Below the pieces are notes generated by a model. That model was not told where the DNA came from. It made no database searches and was given only the letters and a program-made list of their open reading frames with translations. 64,000 nucleotides of DNA, taken from Streptomyces venezuelae (GTDB taxonomy: Bacteria > Actinomycetota > Actinomycetes > Streptomycetales > Streptomycetaceae). The stretch spans positions 3,782,001 through 3,846,000 of the forward strand of contig NZ_CP029191.1 of the NCBI RefSeq assembly GCF_008642335.1, given 5' to 3'. Position numbers and translations under genes: made by a program. Positions 43,716-53,649 of the stretch are shown in pieces; the first letter of the stretch is position 1; each line of letters starts with the position of its first letter.

Positions 43716-44222
43716 TCAGGTCACCGGCTTCGCCGCCGTGAGCACCACCAGCAGCGGCACCACCCGCCCGGCGGGCACCTCGTAGCGCCCGCGCTCCGTG
43801 CTGTGCAGCCAGCCCGCGCCGGTCAGCTGGCGCAGGTGGTGGTAGATCTGGCCGGTCGTGCCGACGTCGTCGAGCGCGGCCAGCTCGGCGGCGGTGCGCA
43901 GGCCGCCGAGGATCTCCCGCAGCAGCCGCAGCCGCACGGGATGGCCGAGCGCGGCGAACGACTCGGCCGCCTCCGTCCAGTCACCCTCGAAGACGGACTC
44001 GGTCAGCAGGCCGTACTGCCACTCGTACCGGTGCCCGGTCGGCACCCGCACCGTTCCGGTGAACAGGACGGCGCCGTCCGCGTCCTCCGTCACCGGGTGC
44101 CGCGCCTTCAGCGCGTCGAGGGCCCAGAAATCGCCCTCTTCCACGGCGGGCGCGGCCGGCCCGGCGCTCTCCAGCTCCGCCATGCGCCGTTCGAGCTCGG
44201 CGACGCGATCTTCGAGGCTCAT
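43716..44222 (-). CDS. ArsR-like winged-helix regulator
   Basis: 168 aa. A short N-terminal coil (MSLEDRVAELERRMAELE) is followed by a winged-helix domain: FAALGHPVRLRLLREILGG, then TGQIYHHLRQLTGAGWLHS (about 100-145). No Cys metal site is present. The promoter (TTGCCA-N17-TAATCT) overlaps an inverted repeat, implying self-regulation. The ATG at 44222 is seven bases after the -10 box, with no ribosome site: the best-supported leaderless start in the window. Confidence 0.88.
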   Translation of the reverse strand: MSLEDRVAELERRMAELESAGPAAPAVEEGDFWALDALKARHPVTEDADGAVLFTGTVRVPTGHRYEWQYGLLTESVFEGDWTEAAESFAALGHPVRLRLLREILGGLRTAAELAALDDVGTTGQIYHHLRQLTGAGWLHSTERGRYEVPAGRVVPLLVVLTAAKPVT

Positions 44223-44229
44223 GAGTACG

Positions 44230-44258
44230 AGATTACGTAAGTTCGTAATTCCTGGCAA
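44230..44258 (-). promoter_or_regulatory. promoter and operator of the ArsR-like gene
   Basis: Minus strand: TTGCCA (44253-44258), a 17-base spacer, TAATCT (44230-44235). The inverted repeat ATTACG (44232-44237) / CGTAAT (44244-44249) overlaps the -10 box. Confidence 0.75.
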
Positions 44259-44269
44259 CCCCGCTCGGG

Positions 44270-44399
44270 CCCCGTGAGGGGCGCGGGGAACCGTGCGGGC
44301 AACAACTGAAAAGCCGCAGACGCCTCTGCCTCATGCTGGGCAGATGCGTCTGCGGCTTCCCTTGGGCTGAGCGCGCAGTTCCCCGCGCCCCTTACGGGG
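44270..44399. repeat. inverted copies of the Streptomyces intergenic repeat flanking the purL terminator
   Basis: Arms 44270-44291 and 44378-44399 are 22-base inverted copies with one mismatch; each holds GGGGCGCGGGGAAC or its complement, the same core as the repeats at 8525-8690. Confidence 0.75.
44311..44358 (-). terminator. terminator of purL
   Basis: Thirteen-base stem AAGCCGCAGACGC (44311-44323) with 44346-44358; the interior can pair further (CTCTGCC with GGGCAGA). On the minus strand it is followed by TTCAG. Confidence 0.8.
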
Positions 44400-44406
44400 C
44401 GATCCG

Positions 44407-46652
<2,246 letters not shown>

Positions 46653-46656
<4 letters not shown>

Positions 46657-47333
46657 GCGTTGACCAGCTTCTTCAGGATCGAGGTGAAGAATCCGAGGCC
46701 GTCGGTGCGGCCGGTCCCGATCAGCGGCTCGACGGCGTGCTCGGGGTGCGGCATGAGGCCGACGACGTTGCCCGCCTCGTTGGTGATGCCGGCGATGTCA
46801 CGGAGCGAGCCGTTGGGGTTGCCGTCGAGGTAGCGGAAGGCGACGCGGCCCTCGGCCTCCAGCATGTCCAGCGTCCGCTCGTCGGCGGTGTACTGCCCGT
46901 CGATGTTCTTCAGCGGGATCCGGATCTCCTGCCCCGCCGTGTAGTCGGCGGTCCAGGCGGTCTCCGCGTTCTCCACGCGCAGCTTCTGCTCCCGGCAGAT
47001 GAAGTGCAGGTGGTTGTTGCGCAGCATCGCGCCCGGCAGGAGGTGCGTCTCGGTGAGCACCTGGAAGCCGTTGCAGATGCCGAGGACCGGCATTCCGGCC
47101 TTCGCCTGCTCGATGACGGACTCCATCACCGGCGAGAAACGCGAGATGGCGCCGGCCCGCAGATAGTCGCCGTAGGAGAAGCCGCCGGGCAGCACCACGG
47201 CGTCGACCTGCTTGAGGTCCTTGTCCTTGTGCCACAGCGGCACGGCTTCGGCGCCCGCCACGCGGACGGCACGCTGGGTGTCGCGGTCGTCGAGGGTTCC
47301 CGGGAAAGTGACGACTCCAATTCGAGCAGTCAC
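46653..47333 (-). CDS. purQ: phosphoribosylformylglycinamidine synthase, glutaminase subunit
   Basis: 226 aa class I glutamine amidotransferase that supplies ammonia to PurL. The nucleophile is in [14 protein letters not shown] (Cys near residue 86), with His/Glu in [10 protein letters not shown] near the C-terminus. The GTG start at 47333 overlaps the purS stop by four bases (GTGA), and its own stop overlaps purL. Confidence 0.97.
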
Positions 47334-47611
47334 TTCGCGGCCTCCTCGGCCTTCCGCGTCTCCTGGACTTCTTCGACCTTTACGACGAAGTCTTCGATCA
47401 CGGTGTTGGCGAGGAAGGTTTCCGCCAACTCGTGGATACGGGCGAGGGCCGCGGCATCCACGGGCCCGTCCACCTCGAGTTCGAAGCGCTTTCCCTGACG
47501 TACGTCGGAGATGCCCTGGAAACCGAGGCGCGGCAGTGCACGCTGCACCGCCTGGCCCTGGGGGTCGAGGATCTCCGGCTTGAGCATGACGTCGACTACG
47601 ACGCGTGCCAC
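47330..47611 (-). CDS. purS: phosphoribosylformylglycinamidine synthase, PurS subunit
   Basis: 93 aa, typical for PurS, which bridges PurQ and PurL. It reads [20 protein letters not shown], then [11 protein letters not shown] and [16 protein letters not shown]. The second of two in-frame GTGs (47611) is chosen because GGGAG lies five bases before it. First gene of the coupled purS-purQ-purL operon; two palindromes sit at the likely promoter (47690-47722). Confidence 0.95.
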   Translation of the reverse strand: MARVVVDVMLKPEILDPQGQAVQRALPRLGFQGISDVRQGKRFELEVDGPVDAAALARIHELAETFLANTVIEDFVVKVEEVQETRKAEEAAK

Positions 47612-47689
47612 TGGCACTCCCGGTGTGTGGTGCTGGCGTGTGCTGCTTGCTGGGTGCTGAGCAGGTTCCTTCAGACTACCGGCACAAAA

Positions 47690-47722
47690 ATTCTACTCGC
47701 GTAGATTCGTAGCAACCTACGA
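47690..47722. promoter_or_regulatory. tandem palindromes at the purSQL promoter
   Basis: TCTACTCGCGTAGA (47692-47705) and TCGTAGCAACCTACGA (47707-47722) are perfect adjacent palindromes. A -10 box TAGAAT on the minus strand (47690-47695) overlaps the first; the -35 position is poor. They look like operators for purSQL or for the divergent lsr2-like gene. Confidence 0.6.
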
Positions 47723-47984
47723 GATGACGGTCACGTTCCGGTGCTCAAACAGGTTTCGAACCGAGAACCTTCACCATGAATCCATGAAAGATCACGCAAC
47801 GTCATTGGAACCTGACACGCGGAGGTATTAGGACAGGCTTCACAATGCATTGCCGGGCACTGTACAAAGGAAAAGGCAATAGTCGATACTTTGCCGAAAA
47901 CATCCGTGCAGTCGGCATGACAGTCGGCATCACCGCATGTCAACGCGGTACACGCGGGAGAGCCGCGCGAAGGGACCGATATTC
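47723..47984 (+). other. AT-rich leader of the lsr2-like gene
   Basis: About 260 bases with visibly lower G+C than anything around it (for example 47840-47900), ending in the direct repeat CAGTCGGCATGA / CAGTCGGCATCA. No gene is seen. AT-rich DNA is the preferred target of Lsr2-type proteins, so self-binding is plausible. Confidence 0.5.
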
Positions 47985-48302
47985 GTGGCGCAACGTGTCG
48001 TGGTCACTCTCTTTGACGACATCGACGGCGGGGAAGCGGCGGAAACGGTCGCGTTCGCTCTGGACGGCACGTCGTACGAGATCGACCTCAATCAAACCAA
48101 TGCAGAGAAACTGCGCGGGGCACTTGCCCCGTACCTGGAGGCCGCCCGCAAGCGGTCGCGGTCCGGCATGGCGTTCCGGCACACGGCCCTGTCCCCCGAC
48201 CCGTCGGCGGTCCGCGCCTGGGCGCGCTCGCACCACATGAACGTCCCGCCGCGCGGCCGCATCCCGAAGAAGGTCTACGAGGCGTTCGAAGCGGCCAACT
48301 AG
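47985..48302 (+). CDS. lsrL: Lsr2-like nucleoid-associated protein
   Basis: 105 aa. The N-terminal half is the dimerisation domain: VVVTLFDDIDGGEAAETVAF (residues 5-24), then YEIDLNQTNAEKLR. The C-terminal half is the DNA-binding domain, VRAWARSHHMNVPPRGRIPK, with the RGR motif that enters the minor groove of AT-rich DNA. GTG at 47985 with GAAGGGA upstream; an in-frame ATG at 47937 has no ribosome site. The position next to purS matches LsrL (SCO4076) of S. coelicolor from memory. It should act as a xenogeneic silencer paralogue of Lsr2. Confidence 0.92.
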   Translation: MAQRVVVTLFDDIDGGEAAETVAFALDGTSYEIDLNQTNAEKLRGALAPYLEAARKRSRSGMAFRHTALSPDPSAVRAWARSHHMNVPPRGRIPKKVYEAFEAAN

Positions 48303-48345
48303 CGCCCGCCGGAACACCGCGTCCGCGCCCCTCAGGACAACCGAC

Positions 48346-48376
48346 TTGCGCTGCACCCCCGCAGATCGGCTAGAGT
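48346..48376 (+). promoter_or_regulatory. promoter of tRNA-Gly(UCC)
   Basis: TTGCGC (48346-48351), a 19-base spacer, TAGAGT (48371-48376). Confidence 0.5.
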
Positions 48377-48426
48377 CTGGAGCACGCCGAGGGGCGAGGC
48401 CGAAAGGCCGGGCCCCAAGGAGTCGT

Positions 48427-48498
48427 GCGGGTGTAGTTCAGTAGTAGAACATCCCCCTTCCAGGGGGAAGGCGCAGTGTGCAATTCCTGTCACCCGCT
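48427..48498 (+). tRNA. tRNA-Gly (UCC) with non-canonical D- and T-loops
   Basis: 72 nt. Acceptor GCGGGTG pairs with CACCCGC, and the anticodon loop is CTTCCAG (UCC). The D-loop is AGTAGTA and lacks the usual GG. In place of a GGTTCRA T-arm it reads CAGTGTGCAATTCCTGT: the TTC element becomes TGC, and the T-stem pairs poorly in the standard 5+7+5 register. A GCAG/CTGT register with a larger loop is better. These changes remove the G18-U55 contact that ties D- and T-loops together. The discriminator is T. Confidence 0.85.
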
Positions 48499-48577
48499 CT
48501 GCACCGCTCACCGACCGGTCCTCCGGTTGCGGTAAGCTGGTGCCCGCGCCGATCAGAGAGAGCTGGTCGGAGGCAAT

Positions 48578-48650
48578 GCGAACGTAGCTCAGTTGGTAGA
48601 GCGCAACCTTGCCAAGGTTGAGGTCGCGAGTTCGAACCTCGTCGTTCGCT
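48578..48650 (+). tRNA. tRNA-Gly (GCC), copy 1
   Basis: 73-nt canonical cloverleaf: GCGAACG with CGTTCGC, anticodon loop TTGCCAA (GCC), D-loop AGTTGGTA, T-loop AGTTCGAACCT. TAAGCT at 48533-48538 is a possible -10 box. Confidence 0.95.
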
Positions 48651-48660
48651 CCATATGAGA

Positions 48661-48685
48661 GGCCCCGGTCGATTCGACCGGGGCC
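48661..48685 (+). terminator. terminator after tRNA-Gly(GCC)
   Basis: Ten-base stem GGCCCCGGTC (48661-48670) with GACCGGGGCC (48676-48685) and a TTCTT tail. Confidence 0.85.
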
Positions 48686-48777
48686 TTCTTCGTGTCCCTG
48701 CGGCTTCTGACATTTGTCATACGGGCCGGTGACAGCGCGCACTGCCGACCGCTCCCCGGCCGGGAGACGCTCGAACC

Positions 48778-49725
48778 ATGACGGACCAAGTGATCGACGT
48801 GACCGATCTGCGGCGCGTGTACGGGGGCGGTTTCGAGGCGGTACGCGGGGTCTCCTTCGCCGTGGGCCGCGGCGAACTGTTCGCGCTCCTCGGCACCAAC
48901 GGCGCCGGCAAGACATCCACCCTCGAACTCCTCGAGGGGCTCGCCGCCCCGGCCGGCGGACGCGTGCGCGTCCTCGGGCACGACCCGTACACCGAACGCG
49001 CCCAAGTACGGCCCCGCATCGGCGTCATGCTCCAGGAAGGCGGATTCCCCGCCGAGTTGACCGTCCAGGAGACCGCCCGCATGTGGGCCGGGTGCACCAG
49101 CGGCGCCATGCCCGTCGGCGAGGCCCTGGACGTCGTCGGGCTCGGCAAACGGTCCGGCGTCCGCGTGAAACAGCTGTCCGGCGGCGAGAAGCGCCGACTC
49201 GACCTCGCCATGGCGCTCCTCGGCAGGCCCGAGGTGCTCTTCCTCGACGAACCCACCACAGGGCTCGACGCCGAAGGGCGCCGCGAGACCTGGAAGTTGG
49301 TGCGGGACCTGCGCGACAACGGCACGACCGTGCTGCTCACCACGCACTACCTGGAAGAGGCCGAGGAACTCGCCGACCGGCTCGCGATCCTCCACGAGGG
49401 CCGGATCGCCGCCGCGGGACGCGTCTCCGACGTGGTCGCAAGCCAGCCCTCGCACATCTCCTTCGAGCTGCCCGACGGCTACTTCGTCGGCGACCTGCCG
49501 CCCCTCGGCGAGCTGGGCGTGACCGGCCACGAGACGACGGGACGCCGGGTCCGGCTGCGTACGAACGAACTCCAGCACGCGGCCACCGGGCTGCTGTTGT
49601 GGGCCAGGGACGCGCGCGTCGAGCTCACCGGACTCGACGTACGGGCCGCGTCCCTGGAAGAGGCGTTCCTGCGGATCGCGCGCGCCGCCGAGAACGACGC
49701 GAAGAGCAAGGAGATGGCGGCATGA
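48778..49725 (+). CDS. ABC transporter ATP-binding protein
   Basis: 315 aa. Walker A LLGTNGAGKTSTLE (near residue 37), signature QLSGGEKRRLDLAMA (near 133), Walker B VLFLDEPTTGLD (near 154), H-loop LLTTHYLEEAE. The C-terminal 90 residues resemble the extension of drug-exporter ATPases. Its stop overlaps the permease ATG (ATGA). First gene of a four-gene operon with permease, histidine kinase and response regulator, a layout often serving peptide or drug sensing and export. Confidence 0.94.
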   Translation: MTDQVIDVTDLRRVYGGGFEAVRGVSFAVGRGELFALLGTNGAGKTSTLELLEGLAAPAGGRVRVLGHDPYTERAQVRPRIGVMLQEGGFPAELTVQETARMWAGCTSGAMPVGEALDVVGLGKRSGVRVKQLSGGEKRRLDLAMALLGRPEVLFLDEPTTGLDAEGRRETWKLVRDLRDNGTTVLLTTHYLEEAEELADRLAILHEGRIAAAGRVSDVVASQPSHISFELPDGYFVGDLPPLGELGVTGHETTGRRVRLRTNELQHAATGLLLWARDARVELTGLDVRAASLEEAFLRIARAAENDAKSKEMAA

Positions 49726-50501
49726 GCACGATGACCATGACGACGCCCGCGGGGCGCATGCGGGCGCTCGCGCGCTCCGAGATGACGCTGCTCGGGCGGA
49801 GCAAGGGCACGCTGTTCGCGGCGCTGTTCGTGCCGCTGATCATCCCGTTCAGCATGCGGCAGGCCGCCGACGGCATGGACCTCAAGGGCACCGGACTCGA
49901 CGTCGGCACCGTTGTGCTGCCGAGCGCCCTCGGCTTCTCCCTGCTCTTCGCCGTCTACTCGGCACTGACCGCCGTCTACGTCGCACGCCGCGAGGAACTC
50001 GTACTGAAGCGGCTGCGCACCGGCGAGCTGCGGGATCCCGAGATCCTGGCGGGCGCCGCACTGCCCTCGGTCCTCATCGGCGTCGTGCAGTGCCTCGTCC
50101 TCTCCGTGGGCTGCGCGGTGCTCCTCGACGCGGGGGCGCCGAGCGCGCCGCACCTCGTCGTCCTCGGCATCGCCGCGGGGCTCGTGATGTTCGCCGCGCT
50201 GGCCGCCGTCACCGGCAGCTTCAGCAGGTCCACCGAGTCCGCGCAGGTCATGACGATGCCGCTGATCTTCGTGTCGATGATCGGCTCCGGGCTCTTCGTC
50301 CCGCTCGAGGTCATGCCCGACAAGCTCGCCTCGGTCTGCGAGCTCCTTCCGCTGTCGCCCGTCATCGAGCTGATCCGCGGCGGCTGGGCGGGCAACCTCT
50401 CGGCGGGCGACGCGCTCGGCGCGGCCGCCACCGCGGTGGCCTGGACCGTCCTCGCGGTGTTTGCTGTACGGCGGTGGTTCCGGTGGGAACCCCGGCACTG
50501 A
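49722..50501 (+). CDS. ABC-2-type transporter permease
   Basis: 259 aa with six hydrophobic segments; a conserved stretch near the end (MTMPLIFVSMIGSGLFVPLE, then LLPLSPVIELIRGG) is typical of ABC-2 drug/lipid exporters. It starts by 4-nt overlap with the ATPase and ends 14 bases before the kinase GTG. Confidence 0.92.
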   Translation: MSTMTMTTPAGRMRALARSEMTLLGRSKGTLFAALFVPLIIPFSMRQAADGMDLKGTGLDVGTVVLPSALGFSLLFAVYSALTAVYVARREELVLKRLRTGELRDPEILAGAALPSVLIGVVQCLVLSVGCAVLLDAGAPSAPHLVVLGIAAGLVMFAALAAVTGSFSRSTESAQVMTMPLIFVSMIGSGLFVPLEVMPDKLASVCELLPLSPVIELIRGGWAGNLSAGDALGAAATAVAWTVLAVFAVRRWFRWEPRH

Positions 50502-50515
50502 GGGAGGCGACGGAC

Positions 50516-51868
50516 GTGGTCGGCCGGATGCGGGCCTGGCAGCGGAGCTGGCACGGGCGCAGCAAGATCGAGAAGGTCGAGTTCCAGTCGACGGTGACCT
50601 GGCACCTGATGCCGTGGGTCTTCCTCCTCAGTTGGGTCTCGGTCCCGCTCGGCCTGGGCCTGCGCCACGACCTCGCCCCGCAGCTCTTCGGGTGGGGACT
50701 GATGGTGTCGGGCGCCGCGCAGTGCCTGCACGCCAGTCGGTCGCTGCGCCGCTCCGTCGACCACTACCTGCGACGGGCACCGCTGCCGCGCCGCGACCTC
50801 GTCGTCGCGGGCGTCCTCATGACCACCACGATGGGTCTCGCCGTGGGCCTCCAGGCGGTGGACGGAGTCCCCTCGGAGATGCTGGGCATCACCGCCCTGT
50901 TCGTACCGATGCCGTTCGCCCAGTCGCTCGCCTTCTCCGCCACGATCCGCGGCTACGCGACCCGAATGGCGTTGGTCGCCGCCGTGTCCGTCGGCGCCTT
51001 CGCCGCCGCCGGGGCGCGCGGCGGGCAGCTCGTCGCGATCGGCGTGATCATCGCCTTCGCGGGCTTCCTCGCGCTGATCTCCGCGCGCTGCGGCGCCTGG
51101 ACGCTCTCCGTGATGTGGGAGGCCGACCGGGCCCGCGAGGTCGAGGCGCGGCTCGCGGTCGCCGAGGAACGGCTGCGGTTCGGGCGGGACCTGCACGACG
51201 TCATGGGCCGCAACCTCGCCGTCATCGCCCTCAAGAGCGAGCTCGCGGTACAGCTCGCGCGCCGGGGACGCCCGGAGGCCGTGGACCAGATGGTCGAGGT
51301 GCAGCGGATCGCGCAGGAGTCGCAGCGGGAAGTACGAGAAGTCGTACGCGGCTACCGCGAGGTCGACCTGAAGGTGGAACTCACCGGCGCGCAGGGCGTG
51401 TTGGAGGCGGCCGGAATCAAGTGCCGGGTCAGCGGGTCCGAGGTGACACTGCCCGCGTCGGTGCAGTCGGCGCTGGGCTGGGTCGTACGGGAAGCGGCGA
51501 CGAACGTGCTGCGGCACGGTGACGCGGGGCGATGCGACATCGCCCTCGCGGTGAGTGAGGGGCGGGCGACGTTGAGCGTGGAGAACGACGGGGTACCGGA
51601 GGTCGTGCCGGGGGGACGTGGGCCGGGGCCCGCGGGGCGGGGATCCGGTCTCGCGGGGCGGGGGTCCGGTCTCGCCGGGCTGCGGGAGCGGCTCGCCGCG
51701 GTGGGCGGGACGCTGGACTCCACGTCCGGCGACGGGGTCTTCCGGCTGGCCGTGCAGGTACCGCTGCCGACGCCTTCGGAGCGGACGGGTGCGCGGGAGC
51801 GGGCGGAGCAGAAGCACGGGAGCGGTGAAAGCGAAGGAAGCGGCCTGGGCAGGAGGGAGGCGGCGTGA
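50516..51868 (+). CDS. NarL-type sensor histidine kinase
   Basis: 450 aa. About six membrane segments (residues 25-190), then a HisKA_3 dimerisation helix with phospho-acceptor His in RFGRDLHDVMGRNLAV (near 226), and an HATPase domain: N-box VVREAATNVLRHG, G1 LSVENDGVPE, G2 GLAGLRERLAAVGG. Before the G2 box the segment GRGSGLA is repeated, giving a longer ATP lid than usual. GTG at 50516 with GGGAGG upstream. The response regulator starts by a GTGA overlap. There is no sizeable extracytoplasmic domain, as in intramembrane-sensing kinases partnered with ABC exporters. Confidence 0.9.
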   Translation: MVGRMRAWQRSWHGRSKIEKVEFQSTVTWHLMPWVFLLSWVSVPLGLGLRHDLAPQLFGWGLMVSGAAQCLHASRSLRRSVDHYLRRAPLPRRDLVVAGVLMTTTMGLAVGLQAVDGVPSEMLGITALFVPMPFAQSLAFSATIRGYATRMALVAAVSVGAFAAAGARGGQLVAIGVIIAFAGFLALISARCGAWTLSVMWEADRAREVEARLAVAEERLRFGRDLHDVMGRNLAVIALKSELAVQLARRGRPEAVDQMVEVQRIAQESQREVREVVRGYREVDLKVELTGAQGVLEAAGIKCRVSGSEVTLPASVQSALGWVVREAATNVLRHGDAGRCDIALAVSEGRATLSVENDGVPEVVPGGRGPGPAGRGSGLAGRGSGLAGLRERLAAVGGTLDSTSGDGVFRLAVQVPLPTPSERTGARERAEQKHGSGESEGSGLGRREAA

Positions 51869-52473
51869 GTCTTCGTGTGCTGCTGGCCGATGACGAGCAC
51901 CTCATCCGAGGGGCGCTCGCCGCGCTGCTCGCCCTGGAGGACGACCTCGTCGTCGTCGCCGAGGCCGCGTCGGGGCCCGAGGCGCTCGCCATGGCCCGCG
52001 CCCACCGCCCCGACGTCGCCGTCCTCGATCTGCAGATGCCGGGCGCCGACGGTGTGAGTGTGGCCACATCCCTGCGCGACGAACTCCCCGGCTGCAGGAC
52101 CATGATCGTGACGAGTCATGGCAGACCCGGACATCTGAAACGGGCCCTCGCGGTCGGCGTACGAGGCTTCGTGCCGAAGACCGTCAGCGCCCAGCGGCTC
52201 GCCGAGATCATCCGGACCGTGCACGCCGGAAACCGTTACGTGGACCCGGAGTTGGCCGCCGACGCCATCTCCGCCGGGGACTCCCCGCTGACCGCCCGCG
52301 AGGCCGAGGTGCTCGAACTCGCCGCCGACGGCGCGCCCGTCGCGGAGATCGCCGAGCGCGCCGCGCTCTCCCAGGGAACCGTCCGCAACTACCTCTCCTC
52401 GGCGGCCACCAAAATCGGTGCCGAGAACCGGCATGCCGCGGTGCGTCTCGCACGCGAGCGAGGTTGGGTATAG
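51865..52473 (+). CDS. NarL/LuxR-type response regulator
   Basis: 202 aa. Receiver domain with acidic pair in LLADDEHLIRG (residues 6-16), phospho-Asp in VAVLDLQMPGADG (near 54), Thr/Lys in MIVTSHG and GFVPKTVSA. LuxR-type DNA-binding domain LTAREAEVLELAADGAPVAE (from about 142). It overlaps the kinase gene by four bases. The -10 box of the following tRNA-Gly overlaps its stop codon (TATAGT, 52469-52474). Confidence 0.94.
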   Translation: MSLRVLLADDEHLIRGALAALLALEDDLVVVAEAASGPEALAMARAHRPDVAVLDLQMPGADGVSVATSLRDELPGCRTMIVTSHGRPGHLKRALAVGVRGFVPKTVSAQRLAEIIRTVHAGNRYVDPELAADAISAGDSPLTAREAEVLELAADGAPVAEIAERAALSQGTVRNYLSSAATKIGAENRHAAVRLARERGWV

Positions 52474-52496
52474 TTGTCCTCGCGCCACGGCGCAAC

Positions 52497-52569
52497 GCGG
52501 ACGTAGCTCAGTTGGTAGAGCGCAACCTTGCCAAGGTTGAGGTCGCCAGTTCGAACCTGGTCGTCCGCT
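52497..52569 (+). tRNA. tRNA-Gly (GCC), copy 2
   Basis: 73-nt cloverleaf: GCGGACG with CGTCCGC, anticodon loop TTGCCAA (GCC), T-arm CCAGTTCGAACCTGG. It differs from copy 1 only in a few paired positions. Its promoter TATAGT overlaps the upstream stop codon. Confidence 0.95.
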
Positions 52570-52577
52570 CCAGATGA

Positions 52578-52606
52578 AAGACCCCGGTCCATCGGACCGG
52601 GGTCTT
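52578..52606. terminator. terminator between tRNA-Gly and purC
   Basis: Thirteen-base stem AAGACCCCGGTCC (52578-52590) with GGACCGGGGTCTT (52594-52606) and a 3-base loop, then CTTCG. Works for both converging units. Confidence 0.85.
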
Positions 52607-52632
52607 CTTCGTTCTCGTTCCCTACCCCCCGC

Positions 52633-53529
52633 TCACCAGGGCGTGCCGGTGAGCCGCTCGTACGCCTCGATGTACTTGGCGCGTGTGGCGTCCACCACGT
52701 CCTGCGGCAGCGCGGGCGGCGGCTGCTCGCTCGTGCGGTCCCAGCCCGAGGCCGGCGAGGTCAGCCAGTTCCGCACGAACTGCTTGTCGTACGACGGCTG
52801 GGGGCGGCCCGGCTCCCACTGGTCCGCGGGCCAGAACCGCGAGGAGTCCGGGGTCAGGACCTCGTCGGCGAGGATGAGCTCCTCCCCGGCGAAGCCGAAC
52901 TCGAACTTCGTGTCGGCGAGGATCAGGCCGCGCTCGCGTGCGATGTCCAGCGCCCTGCCGTAGACGGCGAGGGTCGTCTGGCGCAGCTGCGCCGCGGTCT
53001 CCGCGCCGACCTGGCGGGCGACCTCCTCGTACGACACGTTCTCGTCGTGCTCGCCGACGGCGGCCTTCGCGGCGGGCGTGAAGATCGGCGCGGGCAGCTC
53101 CGAGCCGTCGACCAGGCCCTCGGGCAGGGCGAGGCCGCAGACCGTACGCGACTCCTTGTACTCCAGGAGGCCCGAGCCCGTCAGATAGCCGCGGGCGACG
53201 CACTCGACCGGGACCATCTCCAGGGACCTGCAGACCAGCGTGCGGCCCTCCCAGTCGGCGGGCGCGCCCTTCGGCAGCTCCGTGGAGATGACGTGGTTCG
53301 GGACGAGGTCGGCGAGCTGGTCGAACCACCACAGGGAGAGCTGGGTGAGGACGCGGCCCTTGTCGGGGATCTCCGACGGCAGCACCCAGTCATAGGCGGA
53401 GAGGCGGTCGCTGGCGACCATGACGAGCTCGCCCGCCTCGTTCTGGTACAGCTCGCGCACCTTGCCGGTGTGGAGGTGGACCAGGCCCGGCACCTGGAGC
53501 GGCTCGGGCTTTTCTACGAATCCGGACAC
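52633..53529 (-). CDS. purC: SAICAR synthetase
   Basis: 298 aa; joins CAIR with aspartate in purine synthesis. Landmarks: HLHTGKVRELYQNEAGELVM (residues 19-38), ASDRLSAYDWVLPSEIPDKG, MVPVECVARGYLTGSG, and LILADTKFEFGF with LADEVLTPDSSRFW. Length fits the long actinobacterial form. The GTG start has GGGAGGG four bases upstream. Confidence 0.96.
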   Translation of the reverse strand: MSGFVEKPEPLQVPGLVHLHTGKVRELYQNEAGELVMVASDRLSAYDWVLPSEIPDKGRVLTQLSLWWFDQLADLVPNHVISTELPKGAPADWEGRTLVCRSLEMVPVECVARGYLTGSGLLEYKESRTVCGLALPEGLVDGSELPAPIFTPAAKAAVGEHDENVSYEEVARQVGAETAAQLRQTTLAVYGRALDIARERGLILADTKFEFGFAGEELILADEVLTPDSSRFWPADQWEPGRPQPSYDKQFVRNWLTSPASGWDRTSEQPPPALPQDVVDATRAKYIEAYERLTGTPW

Positions 53530-53649
53530 GGTTCCCTCCCGTGGTTCTGGCCAAGTGAGGTCGATTCTCCCGTATGGGAGGTGTGGTTTTGGCCAGGGGT
53601 TGAGTGGGGCGGTCGAATGGGGCGGTCATGCGACGGACGGACGGGGTGG

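Noticed and set aside
47618..47690. Purine riboswitch before purS
   Set aside because: None of the conserved loop sequences of purine, PRPP or ZTP riboswitches could be found in this short leader.
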